From positions 27,737,653 to 27,801,652 of the forward strand of contig NC_133237.1 in NCBI RefSeq assembly GCF_040436345.1: a DNA stretch of 64,000 nucleotides, read 5' to 3'. Positions 10,534 through 23,735 of this stretch are shown piece after piece. Under the pieces are notes generated by a model, which ran no database searches, had not been told where the DNA came from, and saw only the letters and a program-made list of their open reading frames with translations. Positions within the stretch are counted from its first letter, which is position 1. Each line of letters opens with the position of its first letter. Source of the DNA: Pagrus major (Eukaryota > Chordata > Actinopteri > Spariformes > Sparidae). The position numbers were made by a program, and so were the translations under genes.

Positions 10534-13500
10534 ATGCCCATCCCTCCCCCTCCTCCCCCGCCACCAGGGGGACCCCCACCTCCCCCCACCTTCAGCCAGG
10601 TAAGTGGACACACACAGTCATCATCTTCATCTTCATCATCATCATAACTATCTCTTCCTCTACTCTTCTCCCGCCTCTCTCTCTAACGCTTCGTCTCCTC
10701 GTCATCACTCCTCCTCCTCACTCGTCTCCTCTCTCTGCCTTCATCCTCCTCCTCCTCCTCCTCCTCACTCATCTCCTCTCTCTGCCTTCATCCTCCTCCT
10801 CCTCACTCGTCTCCTCTCTCTGCCTTCATCCTCCTCCTCACTCGTCTCACATGATGATGAAGAGCTGCAGGGCGACACGTGAGCAGCACAAAGAGGATTT
10901 TAGATAGCGGGGGGGAGACGAGAGCTTCCAGCGTCGTCGCGGAGACAAAAAACCTCCGTTCTCCTGACGTTAGTTTGAGTGTTTGGAGCTGAAACGATCA
11001 GCGGATTAATCGATTAGTAGATTATAGTGTTGTCAAAAGTATCCAAGTATCGATACTGATTACTCAGAATGGTTTCAGTCCTCACTTTTCCTCACTATTG
11101 ATACTTCAGTGCCCACATAGACTCCTCCAGAGGAAGACTGACTCGGATGCTGTTGTGCTGAACACACAGTGTACAAGCCTTGTTATATTTATCTTTTAAT
11201 AAAAAATCTGAAATGTTGTGCTCCAAATGTTAAGTACATTGTTCCCCATGGTATTGAACATCGGTGTTGTTGAAGGTATTGCATCCAAGTTAGAAATTCC
11301 AGTACCGTGATAAAGTATCAACACTAACAGAAATGATTTGCAGCGAGTTAATAATCGATTACTCTCTCTGTCAAACACCACGTCGCTGCAGCGTCTCAGA
11401 TGATTCGCTGCTTCTCTTTTTACTACGTGATGGTGAAATGAACGAAAGGAGTGTGATGACATCATCATCTCAGCATTCAGGAACTTTCATTTACATTTTT
11501 TACTTTTTTTGGGACATTTATCGAGAAAATAATGAAAAGTTTTTGCTGCTCAGGTGTGTAAAAATGTCTTTTCTCCACAAAACAATCAAAAAGGTTTTAG
11601 CATGGCAGCGTTTTGTCTCCGCGTGGTGTCCGTCATGTCATCGTGTGGATGAGCTATGGAAACACAAACGTCCGTCCATGTTGACTTTGACTCAGAAAAT
11701 CTCCGCTGATGCTTCATGTTAGTTTGTTTTTTAGGTTTGTGTAAATTATTCTAGTGTTATGTTTCTTCGGTCAGCTGCCTGGTCTGAAGGACTGACGCTG
11801 CCAAAAACTCAGTAAATTAATATGCCATTAAATTCATCAAAAATAATGTCGGCATTCATTAATTTATAAAATGTGACAAAAATCTCAGTTTTATTTGTCT
11901 CCGTATTCATTTAACTATTTATTTCCCAAATAAGCAAACTGATTTATTTGTGTTTTCTTTAATATTATAAATAAGTCCATTTAAAAAAGAATAAATAAGT
12001 AAACAACATTTTAAAGCGTATAAATAGAAGAATTGATAAAAAAGGTAAATAAACAGGATTTAAACATAAACTGAAATCTACTTGTCACATTTTATAAATG
12101 AATGATTTTCTAGATTAATTGTAATATTACTTTGCTGCATTTAATGGAATATTAACAGATGCATTGAGTTATTTCTTTATGTTTGAACATGTTCTCCTGT
12201 GAAAGACTCCATTTTGAATTGACAGTAGACTGACGGCGTCCTCCCCCTCTTTCCTCCCCCCTCCCCCCTCCAGGCCAACACCAGCCCCCCCCAGCTGAGC
12301 AGAGAGGAGACTAAAGGTCGCGGCGCTCTGCTGTCCGACATCTGTAAAGGCACCCGGCTGAAGAAGGTGGCGGTGGTGAACGACCGCAGCGCTCCGCTGC
12401 TCGACAGTAAGAGCCAAACACCAAAGAGCCAAACACCTCCCACAGATCACCCATACATTCGCTTATACCAATACCTACACCAGCAGCAGGGCCAGCCTAA
12501 ACAGCAGGGGGCAGCGTCCGAGGAGCAGCAGAGGACGGCCGGAGATAAGAGCGCTGCTCTGACACTAGACAGTAAGACAACAAAGCTGTGTGATGCTGAG
12601 GAGGATGCAGGAGGCAGCAGGGTTTCAGCCAGCCGCCATGTTTCCTGTCTGAATCAAACAACCAATCAGAGCTCAAGACGCACCAAACTGGACTCAATAA
12701 AACCCTCCAGACTGATTATTACATCATCCAAATTTAAAATAAAACTCCAAAAACTCATTATTAGACAGATTAAAACCCTCAGTAACTACAAGTTACCTCT
12801 CAGTTTCATCAAAACAGTTTTTTCCTCCCCCCCTGAAGTCACACACTGTCATATTGATCATATTGACCTTTGAACCAGGGCTCCAGACTAACGGCGTCCT
12901 GTCGCCGGCGATGAGTAAATGACAAACTGAACCGAGCGCTGACGACAACAGAGCGTGTCATCTCATGCGGTTACCATGGTTACCTCTCTCCTGTCAGCGT
13001 TAGTTACCGTCACTGTCGGGCGACTCGGCGCGAGACGGAAGGAATAATGAAGCGTTTATATTCGAAAGGACGCAGAAAACTCTCCATGAGGGATGTTTCC
13101 TATTTTTCCTGAGAACGCTACACTGAATAACAAATCCATGTAGAAGTCAGTAAGAGGAGAGCTAGTTAGCCTTATGAAGCTAACAGAGCTAACAGCTGAT
13201 GAGCTAAACACACAGCAGGACTGAGAGTTTCTGCTCAGAGGAACGTGAAGCCTGAAACTGTGAACTGCTGTTTAATGTGTTTAACTTCTGCTGTGAGTTT
13301 TAATGAACGGCTTACAGGAACGTTACCGCCCCCTACTGGACTGGAGTGTAACAGCACACTAAACTAAACTAAACTAAATTGTCTGTCATTCTCAAGTAGT
13401 CCATGTAATCATAAAGTTTGCGTACGTACCGTGATATCTTTTGAGCAGATTCCTCAATAATATTGTGTTTACTGATATTGACTTCCTTTCGTCTTTATCA

Positions 13501-16500
13501 GTACATGTTTGACATTTTTTGGTTTATTACAGCCTGTGCACGGTCCAGTAGGATGCTTATCTGTTAATAATAGTAATATATTTCATTTGTAAGCGTCTTT
13601 CAAGTCACACAAGGACACTTTACAAAGCCAATAAAAGCGGTCCATACAAAGAAGACAATGATAATACAAGAACAGCAAAGACACATGATACATTAGTTCT
13701 TAACAACAAGTCTGCACCAGATAAATGTACTAAATACTTCATCAAAGTACAGTTTAGAGGTAAAAGTACTGTGAATGCAAACACTGTAATTAACCACTAT
13801 CGATGATAATAACACAGTTAAACAACATTTTGACTTTAGGACGGTTACAACAGTTTCCTGGACGGCGATGGAAACAGTTAGTCCGGCGCCCTGCTTTGAA
13901 CCGGACCGGTCTCAGGACGGATTCTGAATCAGCTGATTTCATTCTGTTCATGTTTTACTGTTTGTTTCTGTTCCACTTTTTTCTGTCCCTCGTCACCTGA
14001 TACGTTCCTGTTGTTTATGTTGACTTTTACTTTGACGGTAATGATTTAACTGCTTTAATTCCTTTTTGTTTCCTTCTGTTCTGATCTTTGATGAATCGGA
14101 GCTCATCGTGGTCCAGATTTAAATATTTAGATATTCACTCACACAGTGCCACAGGGTTCCTGTAGCTGGACAGGTTAAATCACATCCCCTGTTCTCTGTG
14201 AGGTGACATCGACAGGTGATGGAGCGGCTGGTTAGAACAGAACCCGCAGCGTCCTGCAGAGCGCCTGTTGAACTGATGCTGTCGGCTGTCCGGACTGATG
14301 TTACACAGAGTTTCATTTCAAACTCATCCATCGGACTCTGACAGTAAAGATCACTCGTTAGCAGAGTGAATCTCGTTTGTTTCAGCTGAGAACAACCAGA
14401 AAAATATGAAACCACAGTTTACATGTTGGAACTAATTTGTTGAAGAACTGACGTCATGAGACAGAACTGACCGGACTGCAAAAAGAAAGCCTCAATATAT
14501 TTTTTAATAATTACACTTGAGCACGTCATCTCTTAATTAGACAGTCGACAGGAAGCTCAAACCAGCTCGTGGTCGATGCCTCCAGATCAGAAACTCAGGC
14601 GCAGTGGCAGCACAAGGACATAAATTAAGGGCAGATAAATAGAGAAAAGTAAGAATAAGTAATTAGGATTATATGAAATTAAATAAGAGTAGAAATAAAA
14701 ATAGAAACTAATCAAGAGCAAATAAACTCATCAGATGTCTCCATACTGAGGTCACAAACTGATCTGAGGAGACCATGTTTACACCCTTTATTAAGAGGAA
14801 ATCTTCACTGTAGCTGCTATGCTAAAAATGTTAGCGTGCACCCCGTCTGGAGTGAGCGAACGAGCTTCAGTGGTTTTCTTCTGGACAGTTATTTACACAC
14901 TCGTCACAGCTGGTCGGACGGACGCACTGTTGTTCAACAAGAAAAGTTCCACTTGCAAACTGATTGGATCGACAGTAGGAGTCAGTGATGAGTACAACTC
15001 TGTCAGTCCTTCACAGCATTGATCCAGAGTGTGTTAGCATGCTAGCTTGTTAGTTGATTTATTAGCATCACAATGCTGTGAGTTGCATGTGAATTGATCT
15101 CATGAAGGCGCTCGCTGTAACGCTAAGCTAGCTGATGAGCTTCCTGTTTACCTGCATCGCAGGAGGGAGTGTAACACCTGACTGGACGGCACACGTCTGT
15201 CACTGTCTGCTCTGTACTGAGCATGTGCAGCTCTCAACAGAGATGAGAATGAAGCGCGATGGTTCACTCCTTTGCTAAATCCATCATCAGTTCTGAAAAA
15301 ACAATGTGTTCAATTCACAATATAATTAATTAAGACTTTTTAAAACAAGTTGTAACGTCTGCTAAAAGATGTCTGATGAGGTGTGTGATGTGAGTACTGA
15401 TCAGACAGTGACGGACATCTTTGATTGTTGCACAGACGGGATGTAGTTGTGTAACAGCTGCACAGAAACATCTGATTGAACCTTAAACTCTGATTTATTC
15501 CAACTTTGCTCTCATTCTGCTCCTGATAAGAGTCACGCTGGAATAAACCAGAATTAAAGGCTCCCGCAGGTGTTTTCAGTAACTCTGGTTCATCCGACCT
15601 CTGCTCAGGTGAGATGTGGGTGGAGCTACAGTAAGAATGATGTGAGGTCACCGCACTGTGTGCACTAATGAGAATGAAAATGAAATAAGTTGTCCCGCCT
15701 GAACAGGAACAGGAAGTTTAAACACACCCACAGTCCTGAGAGGAGGTCGGATCAGGTGAAAACACCTGCGAGGGAGTGCAGGAGCTTTAAATGACTTTTC
15801 TTTTGATAAACTCAGTGTTCAGACACAACATGGAGTTAATTTAAAAGGACGTAAGAGCAGCCTTCAATGCTCCTCTATCCCTAAAACAACATCCAGTCAG
15901 AACCAGTTTCTGTATCTCATCAAACTTCAGGGTCGTGTTATCGTTCTGATTGGACCGTCTGAACTTCTCACTGCTCCTTTTGAGTAATTCAAGAGATGAT
16001 TCAACAGTGAGAACTTTAACAACGATTTTAAACGTTGTATTTCCTCAAAAAGAGTCCGGGGCTTTTATCTATCTCAGAGCAGAAGGTACCAGGCGTATAC
16101 TCGAGACAGACCTTTACTTCTAACTCATTTGGTCATATTTTGTTTGATGCAGGCGTGTGATGCTAACGAGCTGCAGCGTAACCTGCACCAACTTTTTTAT
16201 TGCATCATGCCGTTAACACAATCTCAACACCTCCTTTATCTGTTTCAGATTAAAGCCCTGAAGGCTTGTAGTGAGTCCAAATCCCTAAATTTCCTAATGA
16301 GGATTTTATTGATAACAGGGCTGAAGCTTGTCCAAAACCCAAAGTCTCTTCATTTACTGTCATAAATGACAAAGACAAGCAGCCAAGCCCGAAGGTTCAG
16401 AAGCTGAAACAAAGTGTTTCATGTTTTTACTTGAAAACCACTGAAACGATGAATCCATTGTCAAAATTGTTGCTGATTAATTTATCTTCAGATCAATTAA

Positions 16501-19500
16501 TCAACACGTTTTGATAAAAGCATGATTGTATTGTTACACTTATTAAATTAAAGAAAATGTAATTAGACTTCATGTTTAGTTGACACTTTATGTAACAGCC
16601 ACCAGGAGTTTCTCCTGTGTGGTTCTTTCCCCCGGCCTTTATTTGAGTAAATCAGGTGTTTAAGTTTCTGTGATTCGAGGCGGAAATTAAAGCAAAGACG
16701 AGTTAATTTAGAAAGATTTTAATTTGAATAAACTTTATGTATTTATCAGGTTGTCAGGAGGGAATAAACAAGAGATACACGAGATGAAACTTCACTTCAT
16801 TTTCTGTCTGAACACGTAGAAAGAAAATGTTTCTTTACTGACTGAAAACTGTTTGATGAAGTTCTGAGTGAGCGAGCAGCCGTGTGATGTCACAGGTGTT
16901 AATGTGTTTCCGACTGTCTGTTTGTCATCATGTTGTGCAGTCGATGATGTCATCGGAGCTGCGTTGGAGCGTAAACACTTCATTAAATTTTCTCACCTCA
17001 CCTCACCTCACCTCACCTCACCTCACCTCACCTCACCTCACCTCACCTCACCTCACCTCACCTCACCTCAGTGTCTGACATGGTCACCTGATCTCACCTG
17101 CATCCTCCTCACCGTCACACATTCATCCATACAGTCAGTGATGTCATCGTAGTGTCAGTGTAGTGTAGTGACATCGTACCCTCAGGAGGCGGAGCCCTCA
17201 TTCACCTGTCCAATGGTTGTGGTTCTCAGAGCCCAAAGGAGGCGGGGCAGCAACAGGAGGAGCCAATGGCAGTGCAGCAGGAAGCCCGTCAGGTTCTGTT
17301 CCACCAATCGGAGGCCTGTTCACAGGCGGCGTTCCTAAACTGAGACCAGTCGGAGGTGAGAAGACTTCGACTGTTTGTTTATTCATTTGAATGATTTTGT
17401 TTATTTTATTGTTTGATTATTATTTATTCATACTTCTATAGTATTTGTGTTTTTATTATTGATTCAGTCATTTTGTTATGTTTTGTTTTTAGATTTAATT
17501 TTTACTTTATATTTTATTTTGTAAGTTAAATTTTAAATGTATATCTTTGTTTTTTACATGAACTTTTTTTATTCTTACTTTATGTTCATTATCGTAACGT
17601 TATTATAGCAGTACATTTTAATTTTTCAATTATTATTTTATTTTGTTTCTATACTTTACTTATTTTAGGATTTATTTTATTTTATATATCATTTTTATTA
17701 TTTCAGTTTTTCTGTTCCGCTGCATTGTTTGTTTGTTTGTTTGTTTGTTTATCTGTTGTTATTTATATTTACGTTGTTTATAGCTGATTATATTTTGTAA
17801 ACGTTTGTGGGACGTTCTTGCAGACGGTTCCTCTGGACGTTCTCCATCCACTCGAGCCGCAGCGCCCCGCCCTCCCAGCCATCGCCATGACGACACGGAG
17901 AGCCCCTCCCCTCAGGCGTTGTCGCCGATGGAGACGTCTCGCTCCCAGCGTCCCTCGCTGCCCAACCTGTCTTCCTCTCCCTCCCCCTCCTCCCCCTCCT
18001 CTGCAGCCTCCTCCCCCTCCACCAGCATGAAGCACTCCTCCTCCGCCCCCCCCGCCTCCTCCTCCTCTCTGTCGCCGTGGTAACGCCCCCTCTCCTCCCT
18101 CCTCTAATTACAACAGAGAGAAGCCCCTCCCTCCGACCCCTAACAACACCCCGCCCCTCCCCTCCAAACCTCCCCCGTCTCCTGGCAACACCAGACGCCC
18201 TCCCACCTCAGGTGGAAACCCCGCCTCCTCCTCCTCCTCCTCTCTGGCCCCGCCCCCTCCACCGTACCGCATCACTAACGGTCCAACAGGCGGTGACGCG
18301 GCGCCCGATCTCCCTCAGCGTCACAACTCCCTCAGCAACAAGAGGACCGCCCCCTCACCGGGAGGCCACACCCCCACCAGAGGCCCCGCCCCTCCTCCTC
18401 CCCCCGCTTCACCCACCCCCTCCCAACAGGGCGCCAACAGGCCGCCGCCCCCCGTCAGAGACACGCCAGGTAGAGGAGCAGGTGAGATACTTACACTGCC
18501 TGAGTGATCAGATGTATTGATCACCTGTATTGATCATCTGTATTGATCACCTGTATGGATCAGCTGTATTGATCAGCTGTATGGATCACCTGTATTGATC
18601 AGCTGTATTGATCAGCTGTATGGATCAGCTGTATTGATCAGCTGTATTGATCTCTCTCCTCAGCTCCTCCCGTCCCGGGCCAGTCATCAAGGGCAGGTGG
18701 CAGAGAAGCCCCGCCCCCGCCTCCTTACAGGACACATGGTAGCCCCTCCCTCTCTTCTGACCCCCCCGCCAGAGGGAAACCTCCTCCCCCGCCCACCCGC
18801 ACCCCCGCTGCTCCTCCCCCGCCGCCCCCTCCTCTCCGTAACGGACACTCCTCCTCCACCTCCTCCTCCATCCCTCGTTCATTCGTCGGTGAGTCCCTGT
18901 CGTCTCTCCTGCTGAGGTTTAATGAACTGCAGTCTGATTCATCTTCTCCTCAGTGTCTCCACACGAGCTTCAGTCCAGCTCCACGGCTTCATTCTTCTCT
19001 CCGTCCTCTCTTCTCTCCGTCCTCTGAGCCTCCACGTCTCCTTTATCTGTCTCCACCTCAGTTTGTTGTTGTTGATCAGATTGAATGCAGTTGTTGTTGA
19101 CGTGTCTCTCCTCCTGCAGACGATTTTGAGTCCAAGTATTCGTTTCATCCTCTGGACGACTTCCCTCCTCCAGACGAGTACCGACACTTCGCCAAGATCT
19201 ACCCCAGCAAGGCCAACAGAGGTACACACTCTACTACAGTACGACAGCATTACGTGTTTCTACAGTGCTGCGTCTTTGTAATGCAGAGTGAAACTGAACA
19301 CCTGCAGCCTCTGTTTGAACTTTGTACTGTGAACGTTGTAGCAATCTGTGATACAACAACTTCTTTTGTGATTAATAAAGTTCTCTCTCATCTTAACCGA
19401 TCACACACATTGACAGGCTGATATTAATCAATATACAGACACGTTCTTATCAGAGTTACCCTCGTTTCACCTCCACAGTCGGACAGAAATGATCTGAAAC

Positions 19501-19859
19501 GTCTATTTTTATCAGAGGAGTCAGAGTCACAGCCTGTCCTCCAGCAGAAGTTCAGATACTTGTGTAAAAACAGACGCTGGTAAAAGCAGAAGTACTGATT
19601 CAACTTCTGTACCCCAGTAAAAGTAATAGAGTACAGGCTCTGACATGTACTCAGAGTATCAGAGTAAAAAGTCAAAGCCAACTGAAGCAGAAATCGTTTA
19701 TCACACATAGATTATTAAAGGAACAAACAATATCCGATCAATACCGATACTGATCAATACTGTGATCAGTGTTTCAGCCTGAGGGGGCGCTAACGAGCTG
19801 TTTGTTTGTTTGTTGCAGTGATGAGAGGAGCTCCTCCACTGCCTCCTGTCGGCAGGTGA
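10534..19859 (+). CDS. wipf2: WAS/WASL-interacting protein family member 2
   Basis: Coding exons: 10534-10599, 12274-12406, 17230-17355, 17824-18481, 18664-18888, 19120-19221 and 19819-19859. The protein starts [13 protein letters not shown]. It has a WH2 actin-binding motif at residues about 36-55 (GALLSDICKGTRLKK, then NDRSAPLLD), the segment GLFTGGVPKLRPVG, proline-rich profilin/SH3-type repeats, and the C-terminal WASP EVH1-binding region (DDFESKYSFHPLDDF, EEYRHF-like, IYPSKANR) ending RGAPPLPPVGR. These match WIPF2 (WICH/WIRE) better than WIPF1 or WIPF3. It binds WASP/N-WASP and actin in the cytoplasm to control Arp2/3-driven filament assembly. Summed exons are 1351 bases, one too many: the fourth coding exon changes frame in a run of eight C at about 18046-18053. 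Protein similarity continues on both sides (SMKHSSSAPP before, NYNREKPLPPTP after). With one C less the product is about 449 residues, the family's usual size. Confidence 0.93.
11830..12110. mobile_element. AT-rich MITE-like element in wipf2 intron
   Basis: Left part CATTAATTTATAAAATGTGA (11856-11875) is mirrored by TGTCACATTTTATAAATGAA near 12085-12105. The interior is TAAATAAA-rich. It is the same family as the element at 1702-2075. Confidence 0.5.
13360..17190. other. large wipf2 intron, no exon seen
   Basis: Intron between coding exons 2 and 3 (12407-17229). Contents recognised: AAGTAC-type dispersed repeat fragments near 13700-13770, a fragment of the TCAGATGTCTCC element at about 14730-14780, and the pentamer array at 16992-17070. 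I see no independent gene. Confidence 0.55.
16992..17070. repeat. (CTCAC)n pentanucleotide array
   Basis: About 16 near-perfect CCTCA units in the second coding intron of wipf2, about 160 bases before its next coding exon. Confidence 0.95.
18520..18655. repeat. GTATTGATCA(C/G)CT minisatellite in wipf2 intron
   Basis: Short units of TGTATTGATCAGCTGTATGG type fill most of the 182-base intron between coding exons 4 and 5. The unit is variable, 12 to 14 bases. Confidence 0.8.
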
Positions 19860-19873
19860 ACCATGAAGACTAC

Positions 19874-19875
<2 letters not shown>

Positions 19876-19926
<51 letters not shown>
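19876..19926. repeat. (CA)n microsatellite in wipf2 3' UTR
   Basis: About 25 CA dinucleotides beginning 17 bases after the wipf2 stop, so probably transcribed in its 3' untranslated region. Confidence 0.9.
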
Positions 19927-19928
<2 letters not shown>

Positions 19929-20059
19929 CTCCATCCTGTTTGATGACATCACGTTCAGCTTCGTCATCCTCCATCACCGCCTCATCTACGCTCACAGCTG
20001 ATTGGCTGAGGAGAGCTGTGATCACGTGACTGACTGTTAGAGAGCGCCCTGCAGAGAGG

Positions 20060-20400
20060 AGCAGCCGATGAAGAGGAGCAGTCGATGAAGAGGAGCAGCC
20101 GATGAAGAGGAGCAGCCGATGAAGAGGAGCAGCCGATGGAGAGGAGCAGCCGATGAAGAGGAGCAGCCGCTCTGTGAACTTTGAGCTCGACTTGTTTCGG
20201 CTCCTTCGTCAGTTTTAGTTCTGAAGGGTTTTTTTGGGTTTTTTTGCACATGCACTTTTTGTTTGCAAGACGAGCAGCTCCACGTGCAGGTGTGTGTGTG
20301 CAGGTGTGTGTGTGCAGGTGTGTGTGTGCAGGTGTGTGTGTGCAGGTGTGTGTGCAGGTGTGTGTGTGCAGGTGTGTGCAGCTCATGAAGAAGTTGAGTG
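20060..20400. repeat. two short tandem arrays in the presumed wipf2 3' UTR
   Basis: From 20060 to 20168 there are copies of a 21-base unit, GAGGAGCAGCCGATGAAGAG. From 20288 to 20380 there is a GTGTGTGTGCAG array with 10-12 base units. Neither codes for anything recognisable. Confidence 0.8.
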
Positions 20401-20704
20401 TTTGGAGCTGAAAGCTGCTGCAGGGACTCTTCTGGCTCACTGAAGTCCAAACTAACATCACTAACATTAAACATTAAGTTCTGCTGTGTTCTGAGCAGTT
20501 TGACGTTTTGAGCCGAACTCTCCTCCAGAGTCTGACGAGACGATTCGTTTCAGTCTGTCTTCAGATTTTCATCTACAAACAAAACAAAATGAGTCTCGTT
20601 TGATTTAATTCAAATGATTTTATTTTCCAGGAATATTAAAGTTTCTGTAATCAGGAAAAAGTGATGTGAAAAGTTTTTACTAAAGTTAGTGAAAGACTAA
20701 CGTG

Positions 20705-20710
20705 AATAAA
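20705..20710 (+). terminator. candidate wipf2 poly(A) signal
   Basis: AATAAA about 850 bases past the wipf2 stop. Another AATAAA at about 19372 lies in the last intron and could serve a truncated form. The choice is inferred from position only. Confidence 0.35.
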
Positions 20711-20848
20711 ATCAGCTGAGCAGAAACAAACTCTGAGGAGGTGAAACGTTTCACAAAATGTTGAACTGTTCCTTTAATGCTCATAATTCAGACGTCCTCA
20801 GAAACCAGGAAGACAAACTCCCACTGATCTCTGCTCCTTCAGAGGACC

Positions 20849-20888
20849 GGATCTGGATCTGGATCTGGATCTGGATCTGGATCTGGAT
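20849..20888. repeat. (GGATCT)n hexanucleotide array
   Basis: Six to seven perfect GGATCT units. Confidence 0.95.
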
Positions 20889-21269
20889 GTTGATGTGGTC
20901 CAGGAAACCTGTGACCTGTACTGGGGTCAGTTTGTGTCCTGTTAGGTGTTGAGACAGTCAGGAGGGAGTTTGGTTTACAGCAGGACGACGTGTGAAAACA
21001 CCTGTAAATACTTCAACTGCATCATCGTCATCAGTCACGCCTGTCCTGGTGATGTGACGCTTTATTTTGGCGGGACGTGGCCTGATGTGACCACACGGGT
21101 CAGTTTCTGAGGAGGACGAGTCTTTAAGTGCCAAGACGGACAAAATGAACTCACCTGAACTCACCTGCTGCAGGCCGCTCAGCGGGTCGTACCATGTTGG
21201 TGCGACGTGGGGGGGTGAAGGGACAGACAATCAGTCAAACAGGAAGTCTTCTGCCTGCAGCAAGGACTC

Positions 21270-21455
21270 TTCCTTCCTTCCTTCCTTCCTTCCTTCCTTC
21301 CTTCCTTCCCTCCTTCCCTCCTTCCTTCCTTCCCTCCTTCCCTCCTTCCCTCCTTCCTTCCTTCCTTCCCTCCTTCCTTCCTTCCTTCCTTCCTTCCTTC
21401 CCTCCTTCACTCCTTCCCTCCTTCCCTCCTTCCTTCCTTCCCTCCTTCCCTCTCT
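21270..21455. repeat. (TTCC)n/(CCCT)n microsatellite
   Basis: About 185 bases of TTCC units with regular CCC interruptions. It yields false Pro/Ser/Leu-only open frames. Confidence 0.95.
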
Positions 21456-23309
21456 CCTTTAACTACAAACTGAACTTGTTGCATGTCGTCTTCATTTCAG
21501 CATTTTGTGTTTGGCAGCATGACGGCGACGCTTCAACTTTCTACCTGCAGTGTTAAATAATTACCCATAATTCAAAGTGTTTCAGTTTCATCTGATGTCA
21601 GAATCACAGCGTCCTCGTTTAATGAGAAAAGTGTCAGTTAGTGAGAATTAAGGAAAAAGTCTAAATAAGAGTAAGAAGAAAAGTCGTAGTACGATGAGAG
21701 AAGATCACAAGTGAAAGTTATCATGAGTCGTAACGTTTGAACGTTCAGAGAGAAGATTTATTAGAAAAGTCTTCATTTTAATCACTAAAGTAAAACATGA
21801 ACGTAAAGTTGTGTTTTAAAAAGAAGTCATTACTATAAAAGAGTAACTTCACAACTTCATGTGCAGAAATATTGTGTTATGAGAATTGTCCCTTCTGTCG
21901 AGGTCAAGAAGCTCAATATCACAAGAATGTTTGAGTTTAAAAGAAAATGTATAAAAAAAGGGTCAGAAAGATGAAAATCATCATAAAAGTCAGAGCAGAA
22001 TTGAACCTTTTTATATTTTCTCATTAAATTACAACTTTATTCTTTTTACTCTTTAATATTGTGATTCTCTTCACAACCTGCTGACTTTATTCTCATGATG
22101 ACAACTTTCTTAATATTAAACGTTTTTGTCTCTGAGCAGAGTTTTAACTTCGGATGTCTTCTGTCCTCAGATTGAATCAGTCGCAGTTCGTCTTCATGTC
22201 CTATTTTTAAAAGTGAAACAGTTTAATGAGACAAAGTCAAAATATAAGAAGAGAAATATTTTCTAATATGAGAATAAAGTAAAATAAAAAGTTTAGATTT
22301 TACAGAAAGAGTTTGATCGAATGATGAAACAGTTTGAAATGTTGGAAACAGACTTCATCTGTATAAAACCACTTTCTAACGTTAAATCACAACATTCTGA
22401 AACATTACGTCTGATTTTGACTTTTCGTTTTTATTCTCACGACATTCAGACTTTTACTCACAAACAATAACATACAACTTTATTGTTTTAACACTGATTG
22501 TTTCTAATGAACTTTATCCTCAGTTCTGACACTTTGTCACATTTGTCGTTATAACTCTGAAGCAGATGACTCGACTCATCGTCTCCTCTCGGTGCCACGT
22601 GACCACAGTTTGTTTTTCATCCTGAGTGTTGAACTGGATCACGGGACCCGACACTTTTCTGTTTTCATGTTTAATCATTTACAAAAGATGATTCCAGGTT
22701 TGAAATAATCTGCGCTCTGTTTGAAGATTTGTGTCGTCGCAGCTCGTTAACGGCCTCGTTAATGTTATCAAGTGATTATTTTATGATCTGAAGGAGTCTT
22801 TGTGTTTCTGTGGAGCTTCAGTCACAGTTAAAGATGCTTCACCTCTGCTGTCAAATGTAAAACTACAACTTTCCCCACACGACTCCATCCCCGACCGGTC
22901 CTCTCTCCTGCTGCCTCTCGCCTCAGCAGGCGGAGACGGCGGTGGATCTTTGTGGCTGTACGATAGTTTGATGTGTGGAGGAAGTAAAAGATGCAAAATA
23001 CAGTCTGAAAGTTTGAATCCAAGAACAAAACAAATACACGTTTCTAAGAAATGAAGTGCAAGATGTAGAAATTTACAAAATGAAGACACAATTCAAACAT
23101 TAAAGCAGATTTATGTTTTTTTAAAACACTTTGAGTTCTTTGTGGAAAACAAAATGTGTTTTTTGTTTGATTTCTTTTTCTTTTTAAATGAAATGTTGCT
23201 GAAACCATTGAAGTGTTATTGTTGTAATGTCAGTCAAAAAACCTTAAATCGTATTATTTTATATTCATATTTAATATGAAGGTGCATTTTTTTTTAAGAC
23301 TAGTGGAGA

Positions 23310-23735
23310 AAGTTGTGAAGGTAACTTCTCACCAGACTCCATTCAAAAATCTGCTTATTTAATGTTCTCTTACCGGTGGGCAGAATGATCTGTGTCACAG
23401 CTTCTAATAATTAAAATGATGTCTCACTAATAATGTAACACTTCACCTCAATTTGATGTCAATTTAATCTCTTCAGATCGTTCGCTACCAGACTCCATTC
23501 AAAAATCAGCTAATTTAATGTTCTCTTCCTGGTGGGCAGAATTATCTGTCAAAGTGCAGAGTGTGATCACTGAATCATTTTCAGTTATTTCAGGTAAATC
23601 CGGCTCACTAGTGATCTACTGGCAACACTTCAGTTAGATGGCAACTTAAATTTAGGTACATTTTCTGTTCACTACCAGATCCCATTCAGAAATCAGCTGA
23701 TTTTACACCCTCTTGTTTATGGGCGGCTGTTGAGA
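23310..23735. repeat. degenerate tandem CCAGACTCCATTC repeats
   Basis: Three copies begin at 23332, 23488 and 23674, each with CCAGA-TCC-ATTCA-AAATC, then TTTAATGTTCTCT and GTGGGCAGAAT. The first copy is preceded by GTAACTTCTCA and by GTGGAGAAAGTTGTGAAG, which resembles the end of utp18 exon 1 plus its splice donor. Confidence 0.7.

Noticed and set aside
12407-12873. Continuation of the wipf2 frame past 12406 for about 155 codons
   Set aside because: The added sequence is unlike WIPF proteins, while splicing to 17230 restores KPKGG and GLFTGGVPKLRPVG.
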